From contig JBKBQA010000006.1 of assembly GCA_046292765.1 (NCBI GenBank), positions 124,001-188,000 of the forward strand: DNA of 64,000 nucleotides, read 5' to 3'. The notes below the pieces were generated by a model, which worked only from the letters and a program-made list of their open reading frames with translations, did no database searches and was not told where the DNA came from. Position numbers and translations under genes: made by a program. This stretch comes from PGZG01 sp046292765. Lineage in GTDB: Bacteria > Pseudomonadota > Gammaproteobacteria > Pseudomonadales > Alcanivoracaceae. Of this stretch, positions 26,536 to 34,364 are shown one piece after another (within the stretch, counting starts at the first letter, position 1; every line of letters begins with the position of its first letter).

Positions 26536-27330
26536 TCACTCTTTGAACGGATTCAGTCTGTCGCCGAGCTGATACTGCAGGGCGATGGGTAGCGGCCGCA
26601 CCGTGGCAGCCACCAGCTTGTTCACGGTGCCGGGCACACACACCGGTTTGCCTTTCATCACCGCTTGCCAGCCCTCACGTACCACTGCATCGGCATCCTG
26701 CCAGAGGATGTTGGGCAATTTACTGGCAGCGTCGCGGGTGCCCATGACGTCGTGAAATTCACTGTGGGTAAAGCCAGGGCATAGCGCGGTGACATTGATG
26801 CCCTGCGGCTTGAGTTCCATATCGAGCGACTGCGATATGTTGAGCACATAGCTCTTGATGCCGGTGTACAGAAGGCTGGCACCGGGCGGAGACATGGCGG
26901 CGATCGACGACAGATTGATGATTCGGCCCCAGCCACGCTCCCGCATGCCTGGCAGCACCCGATGGCAGAGCTCGGTCAGTGCCGTCACCATCAACTGGAT
27001 TTCTGCGGCCAGCGTTGGCCATGGCGTATCGGCAAAGGCAGTTTTACCGGATAGGCCGGCGTTATTGATCAGCACATCAACAGCAATTTTTTTCTCATCG
27101 GCAAACGCCATGATCGCCGCCGGTGCGCCGGGGTCATTCAGATCCGCCGCAAACACGTCGCAGCGAATGCCATGGTCACGCTTAAGTTCGTCGGCGAGAG
27201 CCTCCAAGCGTTCGGCGCGGCGCGCCACCAGTAACAGGTCAAGACCTTCGGCGGCCAGATGGCGGGCAAAGGCGGCGCCAATGCCGGCGGAAGCGCCGGT
27301 GATCAGGGCGGTGCGATTCTGATTGTTCAT
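26536..27330 (-). CDS. Short-chain dehydrogenase/reductase
   Basis: A 264-aa classical SDR. Motifs are TGASAGIG near residue 11, NNAG near 90, a catalytic Ser in NLSSIAAMS and YTGIK as YxxxK. It oxidises or reduces an alcohol/ketone pair with NAD(P). The start at 27330 has GAGGA just upstream and lies seven bases after the stop of the preceding gene, so the two form an operon under the promoter at 27979-28007. The longest frame extends another 267 bases but that extension is antisense-like and lacks SDR homology. Substrate unknown. Confidence 0.9.
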   Translation of the reverse strand: MNNQNRTALITGASAGIGAAFARHLAAEGLDLLLVARRAERLEALADELKRDHGIRCDVFAADLNDPGAPAAIMAFADEKKIAVDVLINNAGLSGKTAFADTPWPTLAAEIQLMVTALTELCHRVLPGMRERGWGRIINLSSIAAMSPPGASLLYTGIKSYVLNISQSLDMELKPQGINVTALCPGFTHSEFHDVMGTRDAASKLPNILWQDADAVVREGWQAVMKGKPVCVPGTVNKLVAATVRPLPIALQYQLGDRLNPFKE

Positions 27331-27337
27331 GGTGTCC

Positions 27338-27910
27338 TCACGAGTTGAACAGCGCGGGAATCTCGCGCCTGCCGATGGAAAAATTGTGTCGGGTGCGGCC
27401 GATGTCGTCCTGGTACGCTGCCTGTGGACCCTCCAGCAGGAACGGGTAGGGGATATGCCGTTGCGCGCGAGTAAAACCCCAGGTGCCGATGCCGAGATAA
27501 AGGCCCGGCGCCACGCGACGGACTTCGTCGACCATATTGATGTCGCCACACAGCGAATGAAAGTGGCGATACACCAGCTGATAGGCGGGGCGGCCATCGA
27601 AGCGTGAGGGTGCCATCATGGTCTGCATCGGATACCGCTGAACGACCTTCCCGCGCTGACGAAAACTGTTGTAGCCACGGCCACTATCGGCATCCAGCGG
27701 GCGGAACGCCTTGCACAACCAGCTGCCCATGGGGTTATTAAGCGCCATCTGGCCAAGCTTTGTCGCCATCCAGCTCGGCTGGGCCAGCAGGCAGGCTGCG
27801 TATTCCCCGTTCATCTCGCTGATGGTTGGTGCCTCCAGTTTGGAAAACAGCTGTAGTAACTCGGCTGTTGAGTACTGGCGCAGCGCTGCTGTGTATATGT
27901 CCTGTTGCAT
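27338..27910 (-). CDS. Uncharacterised protein in an SDR operon
   Basis: A 190-aa soluble protein without signal peptide. It has aromatic-rich segments such as YNSFRQRGKVVQRYPM and LYLGIGTWGFTRAQRHIPYPF, suggestive of a beta-barrel ligand-binding fold. I do not recognise the family with confidence. AGGAG nine bases upstream of the ATG supports the start. It is first in a two-gene operon with the SDR and divergent from a TetR gene, so it probably takes part in the same substrate-induced pathway. Confidence 0.75.
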   Translation of the reverse strand: MQQDIYTAALRQYSTAELLQLFSKLEAPTISEMNGEYAACLLAQPSWMATKLGQMALNNPMGSWLCKAFRPLDADSGRGYNSFRQRGKVVQRYPMQTMMAPSRFDGRPAYQLVYRHFHSLCGDINMVDEVRRVAPGLYLGIGTWGFTRAQRHIPYPFLLEGPQAAYQDDIGRTRHNFSIGRREIPALFNS

Positions 27911-27959
27911 AGGGTTGCTCTCCTGATCTGGCGTTCCGGACTACCTTGCTGGCCGTATG

Positions 27960-28007
27960 TTGAATGTCATTCAAGGCGATCCTAAAGGTTTGTTGAATGC
28001 TGTTCAA
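27960..28007. promoter_or_regulatory. Paired TTGAA-N5-TTCAA operators
   Basis: TTGAATGTCATTCAA at 27960-27974 is a perfect 15-bp palindrome with a one-base centre. TTGAATGCTGTTCAA at 27993-28007 keeps the outer TTGAA/TTCAA arms. Centres are 33 bp apart, about three helical turns. The pair flanks the promoter of the minus-strand operon and precedes the TetR gene, so both transcripts could be repressed together. Confidence 0.78.
27979..28007 (-). promoter_or_regulatory. Predicted promoter of the 27910-26536 operon
   Basis: On the minus strand TTGAAC (28007-28002) is followed by a 17-base spacer and TAGGAT (27984-27979). The -35 element lies within one operator half-site and the expected start of transcription falls at the other operator. 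That is the layout expected for TetR repression. Confidence 0.5.
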
Positions 28008-28075
28008 GAGGTGCGATAAGCGACTAGAATCGGCCGACCTGCAGTACCGCAGCCGGCCTTCAGGAGTAGCTAACC

Positions 28076-28609
28076 ATGGCACAGACCAAACGCGACCAGG
28101 ACCGGGCGGAAAAGCGCGACGAGATCATTGCCGCAGCCCGCACCCTGTTTATCGAAGCCGGTTACGAGGACACCTCGATCAGCCGACTGGCCGCCGCCGC
28201 CGGGGTAGCCCCGAACACCATCTACTGGTACTTCAAGGACAAGGAGGAGGTGCTGGTGGCGGTGCTGGATGCCGAGTTCAGCGACGGCATGGCCGAGTAC
28301 CTGCAATTGCCGGCCACCGACGCGGCGGAACGATTGTTCTGGGTGGTGCAGCGGCTGGAGCGGGTCAGCCGACTGGTCAGCACGGTGCACTCGCGCCTTG
28401 AGGCGTCGGAAGCGATCAATCTCTGGCACGAGCGCTTTCATACCATCAGCGAGGGGATTTTGCGGGTATCACTACAGCACGCTGGAGTGCCGGCAGACCG
28501 GATTGAAACGCGAACAAAAATCAGCGTGTTCACGATGGAGGGCTTGCTCGCCCACCCGATGAGCGAAGCGGACAAGCGAATAATTTGCCGGGAGTTGGTG
28601 ACTGCCTGA
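28076..28609 (+). CDS. TetR-family transcriptional regulator
   Basis: A 177-aa regulator. The HTH domain (about residues 12-58) contains IIAAARTLFIEAGYEDTSIS and the recognition-helix region VAPNTIYWYFKDKEEVL. The C-terminal domain is shorter than in most TetR proteins (usually about 190-220 aa) but not visibly broken. It is divergent from the operon at 27910-26536, with paired palindromes between, and is the likely repressor of that unit and of itself. Confidence 0.9.
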   Translation: MAQTKRDQDRAEKRDEIIAAARTLFIEAGYEDTSISRLAAAAGVAPNTIYWYFKDKEEVLVAVLDAEFSDGMAEYLQLPATDAAERLFWVVQRLERVSRLVSTVHSRLEASEAINLWHERFHTISEGILRVSLQHAGVPADRIETRTKISVFTMEGLLAHPMSEADKRIICRELVTA

Positions 28610-28671
28610 GCGGCTTCAAGTCTTCCGGCATCGGGCCGCAGCCGATCACAAGTACGCCGCCAAACCTATCC

Positions 28672-29491
28672 CTACCGCACTTCAATCTTGCGCATGCGCA
28701 TGATCACTCGTATCACCGGCACGTAGCTGGTCGGCAGCAGGCGGGCAAGGATGTCCTGCGCGCGGCCGTCGCTGATCATGATCCGGCCGGTGTTCTTGCG
28801 TACCCCCTTGAGGATGATCCTGGCGGCTTCGGCCGGAGAGGTGCCTTTCTGCAGGTCCTCATGAAAGCGCCGGGTGCTGGTGTTGTGGTGATCCGCATTG
28901 AGAGTGATGTTGGTCGCCACCGCGCCCGGATGCACGGTGTGTACCGTAACATTTTTGATGCCCCGAATCCGGTGTTCGGCGCGCAGGGCATCGGTAAAGC
29001 CACGCACGGCAAACTTGGTCGTGCAATAGGGCACCAGATAGGGCAGGCCCAGAATGCCCTGGGTGCTGGAGATATTGACGATGGCGGCTGCGGGCCGCTT
29101 GAGAAGATGCGGGTAGCAGCGTTGAGTGGTGTGAACTACCCCCCCAGTAATTGATGTTGGTGATCTTTTCGAAATCAGCTTCAGTCACTTCACCGAACGT
29201 CAGATCGTCAAGTGCAATGCCGGCATTGTTTATCAGCAGGTCGATCTGGCCGAAACGGGCGAGCACGTTGTCGATGAAGGTGTTGATGGCAGGCTTGCTT
29301 CCCATGTCGACCTTTTCGGCATAATGCTCAGCGCCGATCTCGGCTAGTTTTGTTTGCGTGGTCTCAAGCTTGGTAATGTCGCAGAACGCTACTTTCGCGC
29401 CCTGACGTGCCAGCTCCATAACAAGATTGTGGCCAATTCCGTTGCCGCCACCGCCTGTGACGATGGCAACCTTGCTGGTGAAAACTTTCAT
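28672..29491 (-). pseudogene. Short-chain dehydrogenase with a homopolymer frameshift
   Basis: The N-terminal part (MKVFTSKVAIVTGGGGNGIG, NNAG, then INYWG) is in one frame and the rest (PYCTTKFAVRGFT with the YxxxK motif, to IRMRKIEVR) in another. The break is a run of seven G on the coding strand (C at 29139-29145). With six G the two parts join as INYWGVVHTTQRCYPH, a normal SDR of about 272 aa. It could be a sequencing error, a phase-variable tract or a recent mutation. The start at 29491 has AAGAG upstream. It is the last gene of the BVMO-SDR run and is a paralogue of the SDR at 29561. Confidence 0.85.
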
Positions 29492-29560
29492 AATATTTCT
29501 CTTCATTCGCTGCTTCGCTCGGATTCGAGGGCGATTTTGCTGTCGCGCTGCGTGTCCAAC

Positions 29561-30376
29561 CTATCGAGGCGGGTAGTCACTCAGGTCGATCACCTCGGCC
29601 ATGTCACGCCAGATGATCCGATTGAGAAGACGCAGCGGCACAAAATTGGCGCCGAGCCAGGTCTTGAAGGAGTCCTTGCCGTAGACGATCTTGGGCGTGC
29701 CACGACGGATGCCACGGATCACATGGCGAACAATCGCTTCCGGCGGTGTCGAGAGATATTTGGCCTTGAATGCCTGGGCATGCTCGGACCGGGCGATATT
29801 GGTATTGATTCCGCCGGGATGGACCAGATGCACACTGATCGGGCTGTGCAGCAGCTCAACCATCAGTGCCTCCGTGAATCCGCGCACTGCGAATTTGCTG
29901 GCGCTGTAGTCCGAATTATTCGGCGGACCGATCAGGCCGAATATGCTCGATACGTTGACGACCGCACCTTCATTGTTTTCAAGCAGTTGTGGAAGGAAAG
30001 CTTGTGTTCCATTAACCACGCCGAAGAAATTGATGTTCATAACGCGCTGGTAACATTCCGCACCTGTTGCCCACACCGGCTTACCAGATCCCTCAATGCC
30101 CGCGTTGTTAATGACGACATGCGCCGCGCCAAGACGCGTTTTGACCTCGGTTGCAAAATTGTCCATCGCCGCGCGGTCCGACACGTCGAATGCGGCGCTA
30201 TTCAGATCAACCGACGAGAACTCGCGTACAAGAGCCTCAGTTTCAGCAAGACCCTTGGCGTCATAGTCATTTAGCGCAAGCTTTGCCCCCAGTCGGGCAA
30301 ACTCAAGCGCATAAGCGCGGCCCATGCCTGAGCCGGCACCGGTAATGACAACGATTTTGTTATTGAAATGTTTCAT
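29561..30376 (-). CDS. Short-chain dehydrogenase/reductase
   Basis: A 271-aa SDR: TGAGSGMG near residue 12, NNAG near 90, VVNVSSIFGLIG with the catalytic Ser, and YSASKFAVRGFTEAL with YxxxK. It has the LVHPGGINTNI element of the subgroup often found with flavin monooxygenases. The ATG at 30376 has GAGG nine bases upstream and lies 11 bases after the BVMO gene, so it is co-transcribed. A role in converting alcohols to the ketones used by the monooxygenase is inferred from context. Confidence 0.9.
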   Translation of the reverse strand: MKHFNNKIVVITGAGSGMGRAYALEFARLGAKLALNDYDAKGLAETEALVREFSSVDLNSAAFDVSDRAAMDNFATEVKTRLGAAHVVINNAGIEGSGKPVWATGAECYQRVMNINFFGVVNGTQAFLPQLLENNEGAVVNVSSIFGLIGPPNNSDYSASKFAVRGFTEALMVELLHSPISVHLVHPGGINTNIARSEHAQAFKAKYLSTPPEAIVRHVIRGIRRGTPKIVYGKDSFKTWLGANFVPLRLLNRIIWRDMAEVIDLSDYPPR

Positions 30377-30387
30377 GCTGAACAACC

Positions 30388-31869
30388 TCAAGCGAGAACG
30401 TGATCGTCGGGACGGAAGCGGCTGGCCATTCGCCGGTAGGTAAAGCTGAAGCCTGGAAACATGGCGATAACATGGCCGCTCTTGCTCTGGTACCAGCTAT
30501 TGCACCCGCCGGTCTTCCACACGGTCTTGTTCATCTCAGAGTGGATCATAGTGGTGTAGGCGTCTTCGGCCTCGCGGCTGACTTCAATGGCCTGCTTGCC
30601 GGATTTCTCCAGCTTGTGCAGGCAGTCATTGATGTACTTCATTTGCGATTCGATAACGAACAGGGCGGAGGTATGGCCGATACCGGTGTTGGGGCCAGTA
30701 ACAACGAACAGATTGGGGAAGCCTGGAATAGCAGTGCCCAGATAAGCACGAGGAAATTCCTCCCAGACTTTGGATAGCGTAACACCGTTCTTGCCGATGA
30801 CCGGGTAGGAGATCACGCCGTCGGTGGCGTCATAGCCGGTGGAATAGATAATCAGATCCACATCAAGCTGCTCGCCGCTGGCGGTAAGGATGCCGTGCTC
30901 GTTGATCGCGGTGACGCCATCGTTGCGGTCGTGAAGCCGGACATTCGGCCGTGACAGCGCCGGGTACAGCGTGCTGGACAGGATGATGCGCTTGCAGCCG
31001 ATGGTGAAATCCGGTGTCAGTTTTTTACGCAGTACCGGGTCTGGCACCTGTCGGTCAAGGTGCTTCAGTGCCTGGCGCTGGGCGACAAGATTCAGCATGG
31101 TTTTTGAATACTTGAATCCGATTACGCGGCTCTCAAGCGCCCAGTAGATGGCCCAGCGTAGCGCCTTGTACAGCGGCTTGACGCCGAGCAGCTTGCGCTC
31201 AATCGGGGAAAACTTGCGGTCCGGGCGCGGCAGCACCCAGTGAGGCGCGCGCTGGAACACATGCAGCTCGCCAACCTTGTCGGCAATCGCCGGAATCACC
31301 TGTGCCGCGCTGGCGCCACTGCCGATGATGGCGACGCGCTTGCCGCGGTAGTCGTGGGAATGGTCCCAGTTGTTGGTGTGAAAGCTCTTGCCCTTGAAGG
31401 TGTCGCGACCGGGGAAGTTGGGGATCACCGGCGTGCTCAGTGGGCCGGAAGCGTTGATCAGCACCTGCGCCTGAAAACTCCCGGCAGCATCGGTGTCGAT
31501 GATCCAGCGCTTGTCCGCGTCGTCCCAGCGCACCTGCTGGACGTTGGCATTCAGCGTGGTCATGTCGCGCAGGCTGTGCTTGTCGATCACCTCGTTGGTA
31601 TAGCGCTCCAACTCGTCCTGCTCGGCGAACATCTGCGACCAGGCATAGGGTTCTGATGAAATCGAATACAGCGGTGACTGCACGTCCACCGCCGCGCCGG
31701 GGTAGCTGTTCTGGCACCAGGTGCCGCCCATAAAGTCCCGGCGCTCAAGGATGCGAAAGTCGGTGATGCCTTGCTCCAGCAGCCGGATCGCCGCGCACTG
31801 GCCGCCGAATCCACTGCCGATAATGATCACTCGGTAGCTGTGTTGTGGATGGCTATGCTGAGACTGCAT
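30388..31869 (-). CDS. Flavin-dependent Baeyer-Villiger-type monooxygenase
   Basis: A 493-aa FAD/NADPH monooxygenase. FAD motif GSGFGG lies near residue 18, NADPH motif GSGASA near 184, and between them the Baeyer-Villiger fingerprint FKGKSFHTNNWD near residue 160 (FxGxxxHxxxW). Such enzymes insert oxygen next to a ketone to give an ester or lactone. AGGGG nine bases upstream supports the start at 31869; an in-frame ATG 36 bases upstream is possible. It leads an operon with two SDR genes and is divergent from a TetR gene. Substrate unknown; the length is typical. Confidence 0.9.
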   Translation of the reverse strand: MQSQHSHPQHSYRVIIIGSGFGGQCAAIRLLEQGITDFRILERRDFMGGTWCQNSYPGAAVDVQSPLYSISSEPYAWSQMFAEQDELERYTNEVIDKHSLRDMTTLNANVQQVRWDDADKRWIIDTDAAGSFQAQVLINASGPLSTPVIPNFPGRDTFKGKSFHTNNWDHSHDYRGKRVAIIGSGASAAQVIPAIADKVGELHVFQRAPHWVLPRPDRKFSPIERKLLGVKPLYKALRWAIYWALESRVIGFKYSKTMLNLVAQRQALKHLDRQVPDPVLRKKLTPDFTIGCKRIILSSTLYPALSRPNVRLHDRNDGVTAINEHGILTASGEQLDVDLIIYSTGYDATDGVISYPVIGKNGVTLSKVWEEFPRAYLGTAIPGFPNLFVVTGPNTGIGHTSALFVIESQMKYINDCLHKLEKSGKQAIEVSREAEDAYTTMIHSEMNKTVWKTGGCNSWYQSKSGHVIAMFPGFSFTYRRMASRFRPDDHVLA

Positions 31870-31909
31870 GTCAGTGAACCCCTGATGAGATGGATGCGAG
31901 GCCATCTAC

Positions 31910-31957
31910 GTGACGGCATGTATGTGATGGCTTGTATTTGATGACAAGTGCCATCAC
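31910..31957. promoter_or_regulatory. Repeat-rich operator between BVMO and TetR genes
   Basis: A 14-base unit recurs in tandem: GTGACGGCATGTAT at 31910-31923 and GTGATGGCTTGTAT at 31924-31937, with a weaker third copy after. GTGATGGC (31924-31931) is also inverted as GCCATCAC at 31950-31957. On the minus strand TTGTCA (31947-31942) and CATACA (31924-31919), 17 bases apart, may be the BVMO promoter inside this element. Confidence 0.65.
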
Positions 31958-31974
31958 TTTACTTCTGATGACGC

Positions 31975-32643
31975 ATGTCGTCAAATGCGCTCATGGTCAG
32001 ATCGAGACAAAACACAGCGGTTGGAAGGGCTTATGGGGGCGAAACCGCCGCCCAGCGGCTTGCGCGCCAGCGGCGCCAGTTTCTGGACGCCGGGCTGGAA
32101 CTGTTCGGCACGGTGGGCTACCGCGCCACCAGCGTCCGGGCGCTGTGCAAGCAGGCCGGCCTGATCGACCGCTACTTCTACAAGAACTTCCAGGACACCG
32201 AGGACCTGCTCGTCGCCGTCTACGCCGAGTCGATGGATCAGGTTCAGGCGGCAGTGATGAAGGCGATCGCCGATTCTTCCGCTACCGGTCAGCCGAGCGA
32301 CCTGATCAAGGCGGGGCTCGACGCATTCTTTGCCGCCATCGAAAACTCCCGCGTAGCCAGAGTGTGCTGGCTGGAAGTGCTCGGAGTGAGCCCGCGGATT
32401 GATGAGATGTACACACGCCGGGTGCAGCAGTTCGCGGATCTGATGCTGGTCCTCGCCAGAGGGCTGCTGCCACGCTGGCCGCTGGCGGATGAAGAGGCTC
32501 GTATTACAGGGATTGCAGTAGTAGGTGCGGTTAGTCAGTCAGCGTTGCACTGGCTGATCGAAGATTATCGTACTCCGCAGGAAACTCTGGTTAGCGCCAA
32601 TGGCCGATTGATCCGGGGGCTTATAGACGCGCTGGTTCAGTAG
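31975..32643 (+). CDS. TetR-family transcriptional regulator
   Basis: A 222-aa regulator. The DNA-binding domain contains RRQFLDAGLELFGTVGYRATS and LIDRYFYKNFQDTEDLL at about residues 33-78. The C-terminal part includes ARVCWLEVLGVSPRID, like the TetR at 16725, and ends in RLIRGLIDAL. It is divergent from the BVMO-SDR operon and probably represses it through the repeats at 31910-31957. An in-frame ATG 18 bases downstream is an alternative start. Confidence 0.9.
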   Translation: MSSNALMVRSRQNTAVGRAYGGETAAQRLARQRRQFLDAGLELFGTVGYRATSVRALCKQAGLIDRYFYKNFQDTEDLLVAVYAESMDQVQAAVMKAIADSSATGQPSDLIKAGLDAFFAAIENSRVARVCWLEVLGVSPRIDEMYTRRVQQFADLMLVLARGLLPRWPLADEEARITGIAVVGAVSQSALHWLIEDYRTPQETLVSANGRLIRGLIDALVQ

Positions 32644-32652
32644 GGCGTGACG

Positions 32653-32814
32653 TTAGCGGGAGCTGGGCGTCGGGCCGGAATTACTGGGTGTCGGTGTTTG
32701 CTGAGATCTGCGTGCTGCCTTACCTGCCTTCATTTCCCGCACCGATTGCAGCAGCTTGTGCCCCAGCTCTTCGCCGGAGGTTACCTCTGGTTTGGATGCC
32801 ACTGTTTTAGCCAT
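32653..32814 (-). CDS. Truncated antitoxin-like protein (N-terminal part only)
   Basis: A 53-aa frame that starts MAKTVASKPEVTSGEELGHK and continues LLQSVREMKAGKAAR. That is the N-terminal region seen in HigA/NadS-like HTH antitoxins, but the helix-turn-helix that should follow is missing. The last 14 residues are low-complexity (TPTPSNSGPTPSSR). AGGAG eight bases before the ATG shows a genuine start. It lies 36 bases after the RhuM-Fic gene on the same strand and ends ten bases before the convergent TetR gene, which may mark the truncation junction. Family assignment is from memory. Confidence 0.6.
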   Translation of the reverse strand: MAKTVASKPEVTSGEELGHKLLQSVREMKAGKAARRSQQTPTPSNSGPTPSSR

Positions 32815-32850
32815 GTTCTATCTCCTCACGCAGTAATTAGATTTAGCCAC

Positions 32851-33846
32851 TCAGCTTGCCGGGCCAGCAAGCATATTCATGATCAAGCGAATCATCGTTT
32901 CCTTGTTGGCCGGGTCGGACTCTGCCACCAGCAGGGTCAGCGCGGCCAGACCGACATCGTTGATCACTGGCTCGGCGGAGGAGCTGAGCAAGCGGCCATT
33001 GCGGTGCAGAAAATCCACGAACAGAAAAGCGGCGCTACGTTTGTTGCCATCGGAAAACGGGTGGTTCTTGACCACGAAATACAATAAATGGGCGGCTTTT
33101 GCCTCCACGCTGGGATAGGCCGGCTCACCGAATATGGTTTGATCAAGGTTGCCGAGCAGAGAGGCGAGGCCCTCGCCCCGGTCGCGGGCAAACAGGTCAG
33201 TGGCTTCCTGCCGGCCGATCAGTTCGGCCTTGAGGTTATCCAGCGCCGCACGGGCCTCGGCCAGCGAGGGCAGGGTGCCGCCGGGCTGAGCTTCCGGGTC
33301 GGTGAGCAGACCCTCGTCGTAGCGTTGCAATAGCAGGAAGGTTTGGGCATAGCGGCTGACAATATCTACCAGCCCACGCCCGCTCCTGGTATCCAGTGCC
33401 GGGCTTTGTGCAGCCTTGCGTACCAGTGCCAATGCGGCTTCCAGCTCGAGGGCATTGGTTTCAAATCGTTGGCGGTTGAGGGTCCAGCCTTGGGTAAGGT
33501 GCTCGCGCAGGGTGCGGGTGGCCCATTGGCGAAAGCGGGTGGCACGGCTGGAGTTCACCCGGTAGCCCACCGAGATAATGGCGTCGAGATTGAAGTACTC
33601 CACCTGATAGGTTTTGCCATCAGCAGCAGTTGTTGCATTTTTTGCAACAACTGCCTCACGCGCCAGCTCGGCGTCCTTGAATATGTTGTTCAGGTGGCGG
33701 GATATGCCCGATTTGTCCCGGTCGAAGAGTTCAGCAAGTTGCTGAAGGCTCAGCCAGACAGTTTGCTGGTTGGCGTCCAGCCGCACTTCGACTGTTGTAT
33801 CACCAGTCTCATAAATAACGATGGGATTTCCGCTCTCACGGGGCAC
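32851..33846 (-). CDS. RhuM-domain protein fused to a Fic/Doc domain
   Basis: A 331-aa protein. The N-terminal half (about residues 8-130) is a RhuM-type domain (VWLSLQQLAELFDRDKSGIS, VEYFNLDAIISVGYRVNS). The C-terminal half carries the Fic-fold motif HPFSDGNKRSAAF near residue 261. The NKR ending resembles Doc, a kinase of EF-Tu, more than the AMPylating HPFxxGNGR form. The start is GTG at 33846, set by AGGAG eight bases upstream; there is no ATG near. It is followed by a truncated antitoxin-like gene. A toxin or effector-like role is inferred. Confidence 0.85.
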   Translation of the reverse strand: MPRESGNPIVIYETGDTTVEVRLDANQQTVWLSLQQLAELFDRDKSGISRHLNNIFKDAELAREAVVAKNATTAADGKTYQVEYFNLDAIISVGYRVNSSRATRFRQWATRTLREHLTQGWTLNRQRFETNALELEAALALVRKAAQSPALDTRSGRGLVDIVSRYAQTFLLLQRYDEGLLTDPEAQPGGTLPSLAEARAALDNLKAELIGRQEATDLFARDRGEGLASLLGNLDQTIFGEPAYPSVEAKAAHLLYFVVKNHPFSDGNKRSAAFLFVDFLHRNGRLLSSSAEPVINDVGLAALTLLVAESDPANKETMIRLIMNMLAGPAS

Positions 33847-33959
33847 GCGGTGTTCTCCTTGTAGAGTGCTGGGTCGGCTTGTTGCTACTGAGCTCAATTG
33901 TCGGGTAAAGCCTGCCTTTCCGTTATGGATAATGTCTATGAGGTAACGTCAGTCAAAAG

Positions 33960-34295
33960 CTATCGGGTGGAGCGTCGCTTCCCCCGCAATGCCGCCGCAA
34001 ACGAGCGTTGCGCCCAAATCGCTGCCTGCTCCCGGTCATCCATGATCTCGTCGGGCGCCAGGTAGTAGGACATCTTCATCACCTTGCCCTGCTTGTGATA
34101 TTCGAACGGCCCCAGTTCCAGCTCCTGAAAATACGTCACGTTCTCCGCATCCGCTTTCAGGTACAGGGTGTCGTCGGCGACCAGTCCGAACATCAGGCCT
34201 TGGTGATAGATGCCGTAGCCGCCGAACATCTTGCGGGCGCTGATCGGGCCGAACAGTTCGAAAACTTCCTGAAGGTATTGGGTGAATTCGCTCAT
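33960..34295 (-). CDS. TfoX/Sxy N-terminal domain protein
   Basis: A 111-aa protein matching the TfoX N-terminal domain: YLQEVFELFGPISARKMFGG, then GLMFGLVADDTLYLKAD and YYLAPDEIMDD. Full TfoX/Sxy, the competence regulator, also has a C-terminal domain of similar size, absent here. Single-domain versions are common in bacteria and their role is not established. The C-terminus is basic (RGKRRSTR). It is not closely linked to any neighbour. Confidence 0.88.
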   Translation of the reverse strand: MSEFTQYLQEVFELFGPISARKMFGGYGIYHQGLMFGLVADDTLYLKADAENVTYFQELELGPFEYHKQGKVMKMSYYLAPDEIMDDREQAAIWAQRSFAAALRGKRRSTR

Positions 34296-34364
34296 GGCCT
34301 GTGCACGGGTTACGGCGTGCTGACTTGTTTTCCCAGCAAGCCCTTCATGTCCCCGCTCCCTTGG

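Noticed and set aside
27338..27910. Assignment of the 190-aa protein to GXWXG/DUF4334
   Set aside because: The family's diagnostic strings were not found, so it is left unnamed.
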